Assembly (NCBI GenBank): GCA_900546875.1
Contig: URET01000003.1
Coordinates: 1-64,000, forward strand
From: an uncultured Eubacteriales bacterium
GTDB taxonomy: Bacteria; Bacillota; Clostridia; Christensenellales; CAG-314
DNA: 64,000 bases
Reading direction: 5' to 3'
Notes under the pieces: model-generated
Databases searched by the model: none
Seen by the model: only the letters and a program-made list of their open reading frames with translations
What the model was told of the DNA's origin: nothing
Part shown: piece after piece, positions 43,213-52,170 of the stretch
How the letters are laid out: each line of letters starts with the position of its first letter
Numbering within the stretch: the first letter of the stretch is position 1
Translations under genes and position numbers: made by a program

Positions 43213-44701
43213 AGGAAACGGCGATGTTGTCTGAAGGGGTATTTACGCATCCGATGATAATAAAGGTATCGTGGATTTCTTTAATGTACAGCTGAGCGTT
43301 ATTGAAAGCGATGAGATTGGATTCGGTGGAGGGGACGGGCAGTTCAAGGATAACTCCTTCTATGGGGGAGGCTATGATATTATTTACGGTATATTCTTTG
43401 TTGTCCCAAAGGTTATGGAGGAGGGTCAAGTCGAACTGAGGCGGATAGACGGCGTTTTCGCCGGCGACGCCTCTGGGGATGCCGAAGGTCAGAACGGGGG
43501 CTTCGTCGGTGCCGGTTTTAGTGCAGTAGGCAGACTGATTGGCGTTGAGGGTAGTGGTGATGACGGTAATGGAAGGAGTTACGCCGGGGTCGCCCTGATT
43601 GCCTTTGACACCCTGAGGGCCTGTGTCGCCCTGATCGCCCTTGGCGCCCTGAGGTCCGGCGGGGATACCGAATTTGATAAGGGGGGAAGCCGAAGAACCT
43701 GAAATCGATACTGTTGCCTGGCTTCCCGAAGAAAGTGTTTCGGCCGTGACGGAAATATCGGGAGTAGCGCCGGTATCGCCTTTAGGTCCGGAAGGACCCT
43801 GAGGTCCCGTGCTGCCTTGGTCGCCTTTGGGAAGAGCGAAGGCAAAGTGGGGATTTTCGTCGGTGCCTGATTTGGTGACGGAAGGTTGTGAGCCGGCGGG
43901 AAGCGAAGAAACGCTAACGGTAATGGAAGGAGCGGGGCCCGTATCGCCTTTGACGCCGCTGAGTTGAGAAATATAAGAAAATCCGACAGCCGTTTTGACA
44001 TAGATTTTTCCGCCGTCACCCGAGGAGGTGTAGAGGATACCGGCTATATCCCCGACGGATAAGGAAGTGTCATTATTCATTTCGGCAACGGAAGAAAACC
44101 ATTTATCCACACTGAAGTCTTCGCCGTCATCGCCCTTATCGCCCTTATCGCCTTTTGCGCCGTTAAACTCTCCGTTTTCGGCGGCGGTGATGATATCATA
44201 GATCTGTTCCGAATAGGCTTCGAGTTGTGTTTTGGTTTCGCCGAGAGACTGCATAAGGGCGTCGACGCCCGCAGACATGGACTCGAGAGCGGAAGCGTAT
44301 GCGGAGAAGAGGGTAGTGATTTCGTAGTCGGAGACCGAAGCGTTGACAGAGGGGAGAACCAGAAAAGAGCTGTTCTCGTCGAGGACGGATTTGGAAATGA
44401 CATCTCCTTTGACAAGAGTGATTTGGATGTAGCATCGGCCTGAAGAAGAAAGGGCTCCGCTTTTAAGAAGGTAAGAAACGACCGGTGAGGCGGATAAAGA
44501 CGGGTTAAGGTTGGGTGTGATGAAGCGTTCGCCGCTGGCGCAAAGGAATTCAAGGTAGATTTCCGTATCGGTGAAGTCGGTATCTGAGGGGAGAGAAACG
44601 GTGACCGAAACGGAATTATTTTCGCCTTCGCTGACAGGAGGGGCGGAAGTGACGGTCAGTTTTTTATCTTCTGAAAGGATCGCCTGAAGAGATGAGTACA
44701 T
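43187..44701 (-). CDS. Collagen-like fibre protein with phage-tail-type modules
   Basis: The 504-residue protein has no signal peptide. Its N-terminal 150 residues resemble the upper baseplate domain of Gram-positive phages (EIYLEFLCASGERFITPNL, GRCYIQITLVKGDVISKSV). Three collagen-type Gly-X-Y stretches follow (GAKGDKGDKGDDGED; PKGDQGSTGPQGPSGPKGD; GPQGAKGDQGDTGPQG), alternating with about 40-residue modules that contain a pattern of the type ITVxxxxLxxGSQ...FGIPxG. These modules are common in phage tail fibres and Gram-positive collagen-like proteins. A unique C-terminal domain ends at TPSDNIAVSFRNVSSSV. The ATG at 44701 follows GGAGG; 44713 is rejected because it overlaps that site. No other phage gene is near. 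Confidence 0.8.
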   Translation of the reverse strand: MYSSLQAILSEDKKLTVTSAPPVSEGENNSVSVTVSLPSDTDFTDTEIYLEFLCASGERFITPNLNPSLSASPVVSYLLKSGALSSSGRCYIQITLVKGDVISKSVLDENSSFLVLPSVNASVSDYEITTLFSAYASALESMSAGVDALMQSLGETKTQLEAYSEQIYDIITAAENGEFNGAKGDKGDKGDDGEDFSVDKWFSSVAEMNNDTSLSVGDIAGILYTSSGDGGKIYVKTAVGFSYISQLSGVKGDTGPAPSITVSVSSLPAGSQPSVTKSGTDENPHFAFALPKGDQGSTGPQGPSGPKGDTGATPDISVTAETLSSGSQATVSISGSSASPLIKFGIPAGPQGAKGDQGDTGPQGVKGNQGDPGVTPSITVITTTLNANQSAYCTKTGTDEAPVLTFGIPRGVAGENAVYPPQFDLTLLHNLWDNKEYTVNNIIASPIEGVILELPVPSTESNLIAFNNAQLYIKEIHDTFIIIGCVNTPSDNIAVSFRNVSSSV

Positions 44702-44744
44702 AAATACCTCCAAAAATAGTATCGAAGAAATGTTCCTTGAAGAA

Positions 44745-44772
44745 ATTATAAGACTAAAGCACAGAAAGTCAA
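44745..44772 (-). promoter_or_regulatory. Promoter of the collagen-like gene
   Basis: On the minus strand TTGACT (44772-44767), 16 bp, TATAAT (44750-44745). The leader would be about 37 bases. Confidence 0.7.
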
Positions 44773-44833
44773 TATAAGTGCAAACAAAAAATTGAAGGAG
44801 AGGGGAAGGAAAACGATATGCGTAATTATTTAC

Positions 44834-44862
44834 TTGACAATATTGGGAATAAGCTATAAAAT
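44834..44862 (+). promoter_or_regulatory. Promoter of purC-ktrB-ktrA
   Basis: TTGACA (44834-44839), 17 bp, TAAAAT (44857-44862). It faces away from the collagen-like gene promoter. A second TATAAT lies at 44885-44890. Confidence 0.7.
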
Positions 44863-44902
44863 ATTGATGTCTTTATCGGCAAGATATAATGGAGAGGGCG
44901 TT

Positions 44903-45646
44903 ATGGAAGAAAGATCGGTGAACAGAGATACAGAAGATAAAGTAACAGAGCTGAAATATGAAGGAAAAGATAAGAGGATATGGGAATGTGAGAATCCGCG
45001 TCATCTTGTCATAGAGTATAAAGATCTGGCAATATCAGAGATGGGGAAGAAAGTGGGGATAATACACAATAAAGGTGTGTATATCAATAAGATAACCAAT
45101 CATTTGTTTCAGTATCTGGAGGAAAACGGGGTAGCCACACATTTTGTTCGTGAACTGAATGACAGGGAAACGGTAGTAAAGAAGGTGGAGATAATACCCG
45201 TGGAGATAATAGTCCGTAACTATGTTGCGGGGACGCTGATAGAGAGGCTGGGCTTGCCGGAAGGGACGAAACTTGATATGCCGGTAGTGGAGTTTTATTA
45301 TAAAAGGGCGGATTTATTGCGTAATCCGATGATAAACAGCTACCATATATGCGCGCTCAAGTTATGTACACCGAAGGATCTGGATATAATGGAATATAAT
45401 GCCTACAGGATAAATAAAATACTTTCGCATTATCTGGCCGGACAGAATATAAAGCTGGTTGATTTCAAGATAGAGTTCGGTAAGGCGCAGAACAGGATAC
45501 TTCTTGCAGACGAAATTTCACCCGATACATGCCGTTTCTGGGACAGCGTTACGGGAGAGAAATTGGATAAAGACAGATTCAGACAGGACCTTGGCGGGGT
45601 GGAAGAAGCTTACGAAGAGATATGCAAGCGACTTCTCAATTCTTAG
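44903..45646 (+). CDS. purC: SAICAR synthetase (phosphoribosylaminoimidazole-succinocarboxamide synthase)
   Basis: PurC joins CAIR and aspartate in purine synthesis. The 247-residue protein fits the family length (235-250) and shows KGVYINKITNHLFQYLEENGVATHFV, IIPVEIIVRNYVAGTLIERLG (substrate block), and LADEISPDTCRFWD (metal and ATP block). The ATG at 44903 follows GGAGAGG; upstream in-frame starts read into the promoter and are not used. It is not in a pur operon; ktrB follows after 16 bp. Confidence 0.95.
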   Translation: MEERSVNRDTEDKVTELKYEGKDKRIWECENPRHLVIEYKDLAISEMGKKVGIIHNKGVYINKITNHLFQYLEENGVATHFVRELNDRETVVKKVEIIPVEIIVRNYVAGTLIERLGLPEGTKLDMPVVEFYYKRADLLRNPMINSYHICALKLCTPKDLDIMEYNAYRINKILSHYLAGQNIKLVDFKIEFGKAQNRILLADEISPDTCRFWDSVTGEKLDKDRFRQDLGGVEEAYEEICKRLLNS

Positions 45647-45662
45647 GTAAAGGAAGGGATAG

Positions 45663-46964
45663 ATGAGGAAATTATCGCCGATTATTACTATTGTGCTCAG
45701 TTTTATGATAGTGATAGTAATAGGGACGTTGTTGCTCAAGCTTCCGATTTCATCTGTTGAAGAGCACAGGTTAAGCTGGGTGGACAGTCTTTTCATATCG
45801 ACGTCAGCCATCTGTGTGACGGGATTGTCGCCTGTGGCGGATCTTGGCGCAACGCTGACGTTGTTCGGGAAGATAGTGCTGGTGCTTCTGATACAGATAG
45901 GCGGGCTCGGATTTATAACGATAGCAGTATATGTACTGGTATTAGCCGGCGTGAAGATAGGTATAGAGGACAGGCAGCTGGTAAAGGAAGCGCTTAATCA
46001 GGAATCGGTCAGGGGATTGATGAAACTGGTCAAGCGTATAATAGTTATTGTATTTGCGGTAGAGTTTTCAGGGTTTGTAATTTTATTTTTTTATTTTTTG
46101 ACACATTTCGAATTCTGGGACGCATTGGGGAATGCGGCATTTCACGCTATATCGGCTTTTAATAACTGCGGATTCGATCTGATAGGAGACAGCAGTTTTT
46201 TAGTGTATAAAGACAGTGTGGTGCTGAATATAACGATAATGCTTCTGGTCATGTCAGGCGGCATAGGTTTTATAGTAATAGACGATATCATAAAAAAGGG
46301 CTTCAGGTTCAGGAAATACAACACTCATACGGTATTGGTGCTCAAGACATCGCTTGTGTTGTGGATATCGGGCATGTTACTTCTGAAGATAACCGAAGGC
46401 GATAATATAACATGGCTGCAGGCGGCGTTTCAGAGCGTAAGCGCAAGAACGGCGGGGTTTGCAACGATGGATATGACAAAGCTTTCCAATGGAGGGGTGT
46501 TGGTTATAATAGTACTGATGTTTTTTGGTGCTGCGCCGTGTTCGACGGGCGGCGGGGTAAAGGTGACAGCGGTGTACGCGATATTCAAGGCGATAGTATC
46601 GTACGCTAAGGGCGGCACCAGACCGATGGTAAGAGGCAGGATGATAAGTCCGCGCACAGTATACAAGTCATTTGTACTTGTAGCGCTTGCGGTAGGGGTG
46701 ATAGTATTCAGTGTATTTCTGATGTCGCTGATAGAGCCTGAGGTAACAATGGACAGATTGATGCTTGAAGTAACTTCAGCGTTCGGTACGGTAGGGTTTT
46801 CTATGGGGCTTACTCCGAATCTTCATCCTTTGGGAAAGCTTGTGCTGGTTCCGGTCATGTTTGTCGGGAGATTAGGGCCGCTGACCATGATCGCGTTGCT
46901 GAACAGAAGGAAATACAGTGCGAGCAAGATCGGATATGTTGAAGAGAATCTGATCATAGGTTAG
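45663..46964 (+). CDS. ktrB: Potassium uptake membrane subunit KtrB (Trk/Ktr family)
   Basis: KtrB forms the ion path of the Ktr potassium importer. The 433-residue protein has the four M1-P-M2 repeats of the SKT superfamily. Each pore segment carries a filter-type Gly: SAICVTGLSPV, SAFNNCGFDLIG, SARTAGFATMDM and SAFGTVGFSMGL. The length and the partner gene with an RCK domain 58 bp downstream fit KtrB better than TrkH or KdpA. Confidence 0.94.
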   Translation: MRKLSPIITIVLSFMIVIVIGTLLLKLPISSVEEHRLSWVDSLFISTSAICVTGLSPVADLGATLTLFGKIVLVLLIQIGGLGFITIAVYVLVLAGVKIGIEDRQLVKEALNQESVRGLMKLVKRIIVIVFAVEFSGFVILFFYFLTHFEFWDALGNAAFHAISAFNNCGFDLIGDSSFLVYKDSVVLNITIMLLVMSGGIGFIVIDDIIKKGFRFRKYNTHTVLVLKTSLVLWISGMLLLKITEGDNITWLQAAFQSVSARTAGFATMDMTKLSNGGVLVIIVLMFFGAAPCSTGGGVKVTAVYAIFKAIVSYAKGGTRPMVRGRMISPRTVYKSFVLVALAVGVIVFSVFLMSLIEPEVTMDRLMLEVTSAFGTVGFSMGLTPNLHPLGKLVLVPVMFVGRLGPLTMIALLNRRKYSASKIGYVEENLIIG

Positions 46965-47021
46965 AAGAGGGAAGACAAAAAAAGGACTATAGCGAAAGAG
47001 TCGGAGAATGAGGGCAAAGAT

Positions 47022-47684
47022 ATGAAAAGCATGAAAAAGAATATAGCGGTGCTTGGCTTGGGACGTGTGGGTTTAAGTCTTGTAGAGGAACTGAGCAAAC
47101 TTGATTGTCAGGTGCTTGCGATAGATAAAGATCCCGTAAAGGTAGCCAGGGCGGCGGAATTTGTTCAGAATGCCGTTATATGCGACGTAACGGATCAGGA
47201 AGCGCTTGAGGAAGCCGGGATGAAAGAGATAGATCATGCGGTGATTGCGTTTGGCAGCAGTACGCATGATATGGTATTATCGACAGTGATACTCAAGGAG
47301 ATAGGAGTGAAGGAGCTGACGGTAAGAGTCGACGATGAATATTTCAATAAGATAGTGCTTCGGCTCGGAGCGACGAGCGTAGTATCACCGCAGAGTATAG
47401 CGGGCAGATCGCTTGCAATGAGGATAGCGAGTATAAGGATAGAAGACTATTACAAGATGGTCGGAGATTACGGAATAGCGACCATAAATGTGATCAAAGG
47501 ACTGGATAAAACCATACAGGAATTTGACATAAGGGGAAGATTCGGACTCAACGTATTGCTTATAAGTCGGAACGGGAAGAATATAGTAGCACGTCCGAGT
47601 GATTATCTGATGTCGGGAGACAAGGTCACGGTATTCGGGACGGGGAAATCGATAACCCGATTTGAAGAGGCGATAAATCATTGA
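47022..47684 (+). CDS. ktrA: RCK-domain potassium uptake regulator KtrA
   Basis: KtrA is the cytoplasmic ring that gates KtrB upon nucleotide binding. The 220-residue protein has an N-terminal RCK/Rossmann domain (IAVLGLGRVGLSLVEELSKLDCQVLAIDKDP) and a C-terminal TrkA_C domain (GRFGLNVLLISRNGKNIVARPSDYLMSGDKVTVFG). It matches KtrA length. The ATG at 47022 has GAGGGCA upstream; an ATG nine bases later is also possible. A shared terminator follows. Confidence 0.94.
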   Translation: MKSMKKNIAVLGLGRVGLSLVEELSKLDCQVLAIDKDPVKVARAAEFVQNAVICDVTDQEALEEAGMKEIDHAVIAFGSSTHDMVLSTVILKEIGVKELTVRVDDEYFNKIVLRLGATSVVSPQSIAGRSLAMRIASIRIEDYYKMVGDYGIATINVIKGLDKTIQEFDIRGRFGLNVLLISRNGKNIVARPSDYLMSGDKVTVFGTGKSITRFEEAINH

Positions 47685-47713
47685 GTCAGGGGTCAGAGGA
47701 GGAAGAGAACAGA

Positions 47714-47743
47714 AGAAAGCCCGGGTTTGGGACCCGGGCTTTT
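47714..47743. terminator. Bidirectional terminator between ktrA and clpB
   Basis: AAAGCCCGGGT and ACCCGGGCTTT pair around a short loop and have A/T runs on either side. Confidence 0.9.
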
Positions 47744-47755
47744 AAATTGCACAAA

Positions 47756-50365
47756 TTATCTGTTATCCGGCGGTGTGACGGAAACGGTGAGTTCGTCATC
47801 TTTAACGTCGACGGAGATCAGAGAAGAGGGAAGGATGTTTTCACTGATAATGACCTGTGCGATTTTGGTTTCGAGATTGCTTTGGATATATCTTTTAAGG
47901 GGACGTGCGCCGTAAACGGGGTCGTAAGCCTTATCGATGATATAATTTTTGGCATTGTCGGAAACGCTTATAAGAAGTTCCTGATCGTTGAGTCTTTCTG
48001 CGAGGCGTTTGAGCTGGATATCGATAATACCGCGCATATTGTCTTTAGTGAGGGGTTTATAGAAAATTATTTCATCGAGTCTGTTGAGGAACTCGGGACG
48101 GAAAGACTGTTTGAGCAGGGCGTTGATTTCGTCTTTTGCAAACTGTGAAATATTGCCGTCCGGGTCGATACCTTCGAGCAGGTAAGAAGAGCCGAGATTG
48201 GAGGTCAGGATGAGGACAGTATTTTTGAAGTCGATCGTTCTGCCCTGAGAATCGGTTATTCTGCCGTCGTCGAGGACCTGAAGGAGTACGTTGAATACAT
48301 CGGGATGAGCCTTTTCTATTTCATCGAAGAGCACGACGCTGTAAGGTTTGCGTCTGACGGCTTCGGAAAGCTGACCGCCTTCTTCGTATCCGACGTATCC
48401 CGGAGGCGCGCCTATTAATCTTGAAACGGAGTATTTTTCCATATATTCCGACATATCTATTCTGATAAGATTATGTTCGTCGTCGAACAGGCATTCGGCA
48501 AGAGATTTGGCAAGTTCGGTTTTGCCCACGCCGGTAGGGCCGAGGAAAAGGAAGGAGCCGATAGGTCTGTTCGGGTCGGCTATGCCTGCACGGGAACGGA
48601 GTATGGCCTGACTTACCTTGTCAACGGCTTCATCCTGACCGATAACACGCTGATGGAGGATATCCGAAAGGTGCAAAAGTTTTTCTCTTTCACCTTCGAG
48701 CAGCTTTGAGAGCGGGATACCGGTCCAACGAGAAACGATCTGAGAGATTTCTTCTTCGGTCACCGTATCTCTGAGGAGAGAAGGTTTGTCGTCCGAGGCT
48801 TTAGCTTGAGCTGCTTCGAGTTTTTTAGTGAGGTCGGGGAGGGTGGAATAGCGCAGTTTTGCGGCGGTTTCAAAGTCGCCTTTACGTTGAGCCGTTTCGA
48901 TGTCGGCGTTAGTTTTTTCGATGGAGGCTTTAAGATCGGAAACGGCGTTGATACCGGCTTTTTCGTTTTCCCAGCGAAGTTTCATGGCGTTGAATTTATC
49001 TCTTTCGTCAGCGAGTTCTTTTTGGAGAGCGGCGAGTCTTTTGACGGAGAGGGCGTCGGTTTCTTTTCTGAGGGCGGTTTCTTCAATTTCCAACTGCATG
49101 ATGTGACGGGAGATATCGTCCATTTCCGAAGGCATGGAGTCTATTTCGGTACGCACCATAGCGCAGGCTTCGTCCACAAGGTCGATAGCCTTATCTGGAA
49201 GGAATCTGTCGGAGATATATCTGGAAGAGAGGGTGGCGGCAGCTATGAGGGCGCGGTCGTGGATACGCACTCCGTGGAAAACCTCATATCTTTCTTTCAG
49301 ACCTCTCAGGATGGCGATAGTATCTTCGACCGAAGGTTCGTTTACCATGACGGGTTGAAAACGTCTTTCGAGAGCGGCGTCTTTTTCGATATACTTACGG
49401 TATTCGTCGAGAGTAGTAGCGCCGATGCAATGTAACTCGCCGCGTGCGAGCATAGGTTTAAGCAGGTTGCCGGCGTCCATAGAGCCTTCTGTTTTACCGG
49501 CGCCGACGATGGTATGCAGTTCGTCGATAAAGAGGATGATTTTGCCTTCGCTTTTTTTGATTTCAGACAAAACCGCTTTAAGGCGTTCTTCGAATTCACC
49601 GCGGAATTTAGCGCCGGCGATGAGGGAGCCCATGTCGAGGGAGAAGATGGTTTTGTCTTTAAGTCCCTCGGGGACGTCTCCGTGAACGATTCTCTGAGCG
49701 AGTCCTTCGGCGATGGCGGTTTTGCCCACGCCGGGTTCGCCTATGAGGACGGGGTTATTTTTGGTTTTTCTTGAAAGGATGCGTATAACGTTTCTGATTT
49801 CCGAATCTCTGCCTATGACGGGGTCGAGTTTTTGAGAACGGGCTCTTTCGGTAAGGTCGGTACCGTATTTATTGAGTGCGTCGTAGGTATTTTCGGGGTT
49901 GTCGTCGGTAATTCTGCCGGTTTTGACTTTTTTCAGCTGATCGAGGAAGTCTTTTTTCTCGATGCCGTAAGTGCGGAAAATATCCTTGATATCTTTTTCG
50001 GCGTAGTCGAAGATAGATAGCATGATGTGTTCGACGGAAACATAATCGTCTTTCATGCTGTCGGCGAGTTTTTCTGAAGCGGTGAGGATCCTGTCGCAAA
50101 GCGGAGAGATGTAAACGGTATCGGGCTGTCTTCCGGACCCGGTGACGGCAGGAATTTTTGATATAAGTTTATCGATATCGGAAAGCAGGGCATCCACGTC
50201 TTTTCCCATTTTTTTGAATAACTGAGGAATAAGTCCGCCGTCCTGATCGAGCAGCGCATAGAGCAGATGTTCCGGCATGATCTGTATATTCTGATTTTCG
50301 ATGGCGATATTCTGAGCTGATTGTATCGCCTCAAGTGATTTTTGAGTAAGTTTGCGAGCGTTCAT
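47756..50365 (-). CDS. clpB: Protein disaggregase ClpB
   Basis: ClpB extracts proteins from aggregates with DnaK. The 869-residue protein has an N-domain, AAA-1 with Walker [16 protein letters not shown] and Walker [14 protein letters not shown], the middle coiled-coil domain (residues about 410-530), and AAA-2 with [15 protein letters not shown] and [20 protein letters not shown], then the C-terminal domain. The M-domain separates ClpB from ClpA and ClpC; no ClpP-binding loop is visible. AGGAGG precedes the ATG. It lies 36 bp downstream of an RHH-domain gene in one operon; no CIRCE or CtsR box was seen upstream of that unit. Confidence 0.97.
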   Translation of the reverse strand: MNARKLTQKSLEAIQSAQNIAIENQNIQIMPEHLLYALLDQDGGLIPQLFKKMGKDVDALLSDIDKLISKIPAVTGSGRQPDTVYISPLCDRILTASEKLADSMKDDYVSVEHIMLSIFDYAEKDIKDIFRTYGIEKKDFLDQLKKVKTGRITDDNPENTYDALNKYGTDLTERARSQKLDPVIGRDSEIRNVIRILSRKTKNNPVLIGEPGVGKTAIAEGLAQRIVHGDVPEGLKDKTIFSLDMGSLIAGAKFRGEFEERLKAVLSEIKKSEGKIILFIDELHTIVGAGKTEGSMDAGNLLKPMLARGELHCIGATTLDEYRKYIEKDAALERRFQPVMVNEPSVEDTIAILRGLKERYEVFHGVRIHDRALIAAATLSSRYISDRFLPDKAIDLVDEACAMVRTEIDSMPSEMDDISRHIMQLEIEETALRKETDALSVKRLAALQKELADERDKFNAMKLRWENEKAGINAVSDLKASIEKTNADIETAQRKGDFETAAKLRYSTLPDLTKKLEAAQAKASDDKPSLLRDTVTEEEISQIVSRWTGIPLSKLLEGEREKLLHLSDILHQRVIGQDEAVDKVSQAILRSRAGIADPNRPIGSFLFLGPTGVGKTELAKSLAECLFDDEHNLIRIDMSEYMEKYSVSRLIGAPPGYVGYEEGGQLSEAVRRKPYSVVLFDEIEKAHPDVFNVLLQVLDDGRITDSQGRTIDFKNTVLILTSNLGSSYLLEGIDPDGNISQFAKDEINALLKQSFRPEFLNRLDEIIFYKPLTKDNMRGIIDIQLKRLAERLNDQELLISVSDNAKNYIIDKAYDPVYGARPLKRYIQSNLETKIAQVIISENILPSSLISVDVKDDELTVSVTPPDNR

Positions 50366-50401
50366 AAAAAATCCTCCTTTTATGGTAAAGGCAATGTCTG
50401 A

Positions 50402-51061
50402 TCAAATCAAGGGCATGCCTGAATTGCAATAATTGAGATAATCGTTTTCGAGAGCTGTTTCATCGTGATAATTTCCCGAGAGCCATTTTTTCATCATGGT
50501 ATCGAAACGAAGGATGTAATCACAGATGGCAGTAGCAGTCTGACGCGTGGAATAAACCTCATCATTCGGAAAAGCCAAAGAACGCGTGAATCTTCCGGGT
50601 TCGACTTTATATTCGATTTTACCGCCGGGAAAAATACGGAAAATATATAACTGTTCGAGCTTCATCCAGTTTCTGAAGAATTCCGCAAGTGCGGCAGTCA
50701 GTTCCGGGGCGGTAGTTCTGTAGTACAGTCTGATATAACCGTAACTATTTTCATTGCCGCCTCTGGACAATTCCACTTCGTATCTCATTGTGGGCCGGTA
50801 CCTGAAAGCCAGAGGACTTTTGATCGAAAGCGTTCTGTCAAACTGATTGTAAAAGACAGTATAATCTGATCCTCCGCCGATAATATCGGAAATATCTCCG
50901 AAGATATCGCAGTTACGCTTTTCGGGGGTAGTTACCGAAGCGTAATCGGCAAGTATATGGTTTATCAGAAGCGACCTGTTGGTATTCATGCTTCGTGCGA
51001 TTTTATCTATTTCAGACACAACATCGTCTGAAAGTATCAGACTGTAAGTGCTTTTTTTCAT
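50402..51061 (-). CDS. Ribbon-helix-helix-type protein cotranscribed with clpB
   Basis: The 219-residue protein begins with about 45 residues of the ribbon-helix-helix (CopG/Arc) type: KKSTYSLILSDDVVSEIDKIARSMNTNRS, then LLINHIL. The remaining 170 residues, rich in Tyr, Arg and acidic residues, are not recognised; GNENSYGYIRLYYRTTAPELT suggests a beta-rich regulatory or dimer domain. The start at 51061 follows GGAGG; an upstream ATG extension is less likely. It lies 36 bp before clpB behind a consensus-like promoter. A likely role is DNA-binding regulator of its own operon, but that is inference. Confidence 0.65.
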   Translation of the reverse strand: MKKSTYSLILSDDVVSEIDKIARSMNTNRSLLINHILADYASVTTPEKRNCDIFGDISDIIGGGSDYTVFYNQFDRTLSIKSPLAFRYRPTMRYEVELSRGGNENSYGYIRLYYRTTAPELTAALAEFFRNWMKLEQLYIFRIFPGGKIEYKVEPGRFTRSLAFPNDEVYSTRQTATAICDYILRFDTMMKKWLSGNYHDETALENDYLNYCNSGMPLI

Positions 51062-51171
51062 TTTTCTGACCTCCGTGACGCTTTGCCGCGCCGGCTGCAT
51101 GACATCGACAATATTATGCGTAAATGTCCGATAACAAAAACGCGATATAAATTGTGCGTGTTTTTATGGAT

Positions 51172-51199
51172 ATTATAACACATAAAAAAAGTATGTCAA
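51172..51199 (-). promoter_or_regulatory. Promoter of the RHH-clpB operon
   Basis: On the minus strand TTGACA (51199-51194), 16 bp, TATAAT (51177-51172) with an extended TG before the -10. The leader would be about 100 bases and holds no recognised heat-shock operator. Confidence 0.8.
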
Positions 51200-51272
51200 G
51201 TAAATTGGTGGCAAAATTATATAAAAATGCAAACAAAATTAAGTTTCGCAAAAATAGCTAAGAAAAAAGGGG

Positions 51273-51306
51273 ATAAAAAAACAGAGTACCTGACCGGTAA
51301 TCTGTT
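51273..51306 (-). terminator. Terminator of the rpmH-jag operon
   Basis: Read on the minus strand, AACAGA pairs with TCTGTT, and ACC with GGT inside, around a small loop; TTTTTT follows. It is 20 bp after the jag stop codon. Confidence 0.75.
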
Positions 51307-51324
51307 TCAAGCGAAAAAATGAGA

Positions 51325-52170
51325 TTATTTTGAGAGGGGATTTTTCCGTCTTTTTTTCTCGCTGCTGTAAACGAAATTCATACTTGTTTTTTTAGCGGAC
51401 GGAGGGGGCGTTTGAGAAACGTCGTCGTTATCCGCGGAGGGGCGGGTTTCGCTGAATTGAGAAGGTTGGTATTTCTGAGCGGGTTGATCGTGTTTGTTAT
51501 CTTTTTTATCTTTGAAGGAATTTTTCTGATAGGGTTTAGAAGATCTTGATTTTTCGGGTGCCGGATTTCTCGGGACGATAGTGACATACCGGTTGGGGCT
51601 GACGCCTTCGCTTACCGTAGTGACGATAGTACTGTCCTGAAGGGCGGAATGGATAATACGTCTTTCGTAGGGGTTCATAGGTTCGAGTTTTACTGTTCTG
51701 CCGGTACGTTTGACTTTATTTTCGAGGTTTTTGGCGAGGTTTCTGAGAGTTTCGGCTCTTTTTTCGCGGTAATTTTCTGTATCGACTGTAAGACGTTTAT
51801 AGGAGTCCTTGTTTTTGTTGCAAACGAGGCTTGTGAGGTACTGGATGGAGTCGAGGACCTCGCCTCTGTAGCCTATGATACTTGCGCTGTCGGTTCCGAC
51901 GAGGTTTATATTTACGGCATCTTCGGTTTCTTCAGTTTCGACGATGAAGTCAAAGCCCATACCTTGAAGAAGTTTTTCTACGAACTCGGAAGCGATTTCG
52001 CCTTCCGAAGGTTTTTTCCAGACGAGGACTTTAAATTTATTGAAAAGGAAACCGTTATCCTTGAGCACTTTGAATTCGATCTCGCTGCGAGACGAAAGCC
52101 CGAGGTCGCTGATTCCTTTTTCGATAGCGGCGTCCAAAGTTTTGCCGCTGGCTTCTACGCTTTTTAACAT
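51325..52170 (-). CDS. jag: SpoIIIJ-associated RNA-binding protein Jag (KhpB)
   Basis: Jag/KhpB binds RNA and links to YidC. The 281-residue protein has an N-terminal Jag-N domain (KSVEASGKTLDAAIEKGISDLG), a KH domain (ASIIGYRGEVLDSIQYLTSLVCNK, with the G-x-x-G loop as GYRG), and an R3H domain (LEPMNPYERRIIHSALQ). A basic, disordered C-terminal tail of 75 residues (KSRSSKPYQKN...) extends beyond the usual family end, possibly aiding RNA binding. It is adjacent to yidC with no gap; AAGGAG within the end of yidC provides the ribosome site. Confidence 0.94.
   Translation of the reverse strand: MLKSVEASGKTLDAAIEKGISDLGLSSRSEIEFKVLKDNGFLFNKFKVLVWKKPSEGEIASEFVEKLLQGMGFDFIVETEETEDAVNINLVGTDSASIIGYRGEVLDSIQYLTSLVCNKNKDSYKRLTVDTENYREKRAETLRNLAKNLENKVKRTGRTVKLEPMNPYERRIIHSALQDSTIVTTVSEGVSPNRYVTIVPRNPAPEKSRSSKPYQKNSFKDKKDNKHDQPAQKYQPSQFSETRPSADNDDVSQTPPPSAKKTSMNFVYSSEKKRRKNPLSK

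Noticed and set aside
43271..43702. Plus-strand frame inside the collagen-like gene
   Set aside because: Antisense to Gly-X-Y codons, which naturally leaves long open frames.
43187..44701. Part of a prophage
   Set aside because: No other structural, lysis, integrase or packaging gene is adjacent; neighbours are housekeeping genes.
48806..49435. Plus-strand open frames inside clpB
   Set aside because: Low-complexity F/G/S-rich products antisense to a firm gene; no ribosome site or family pattern.
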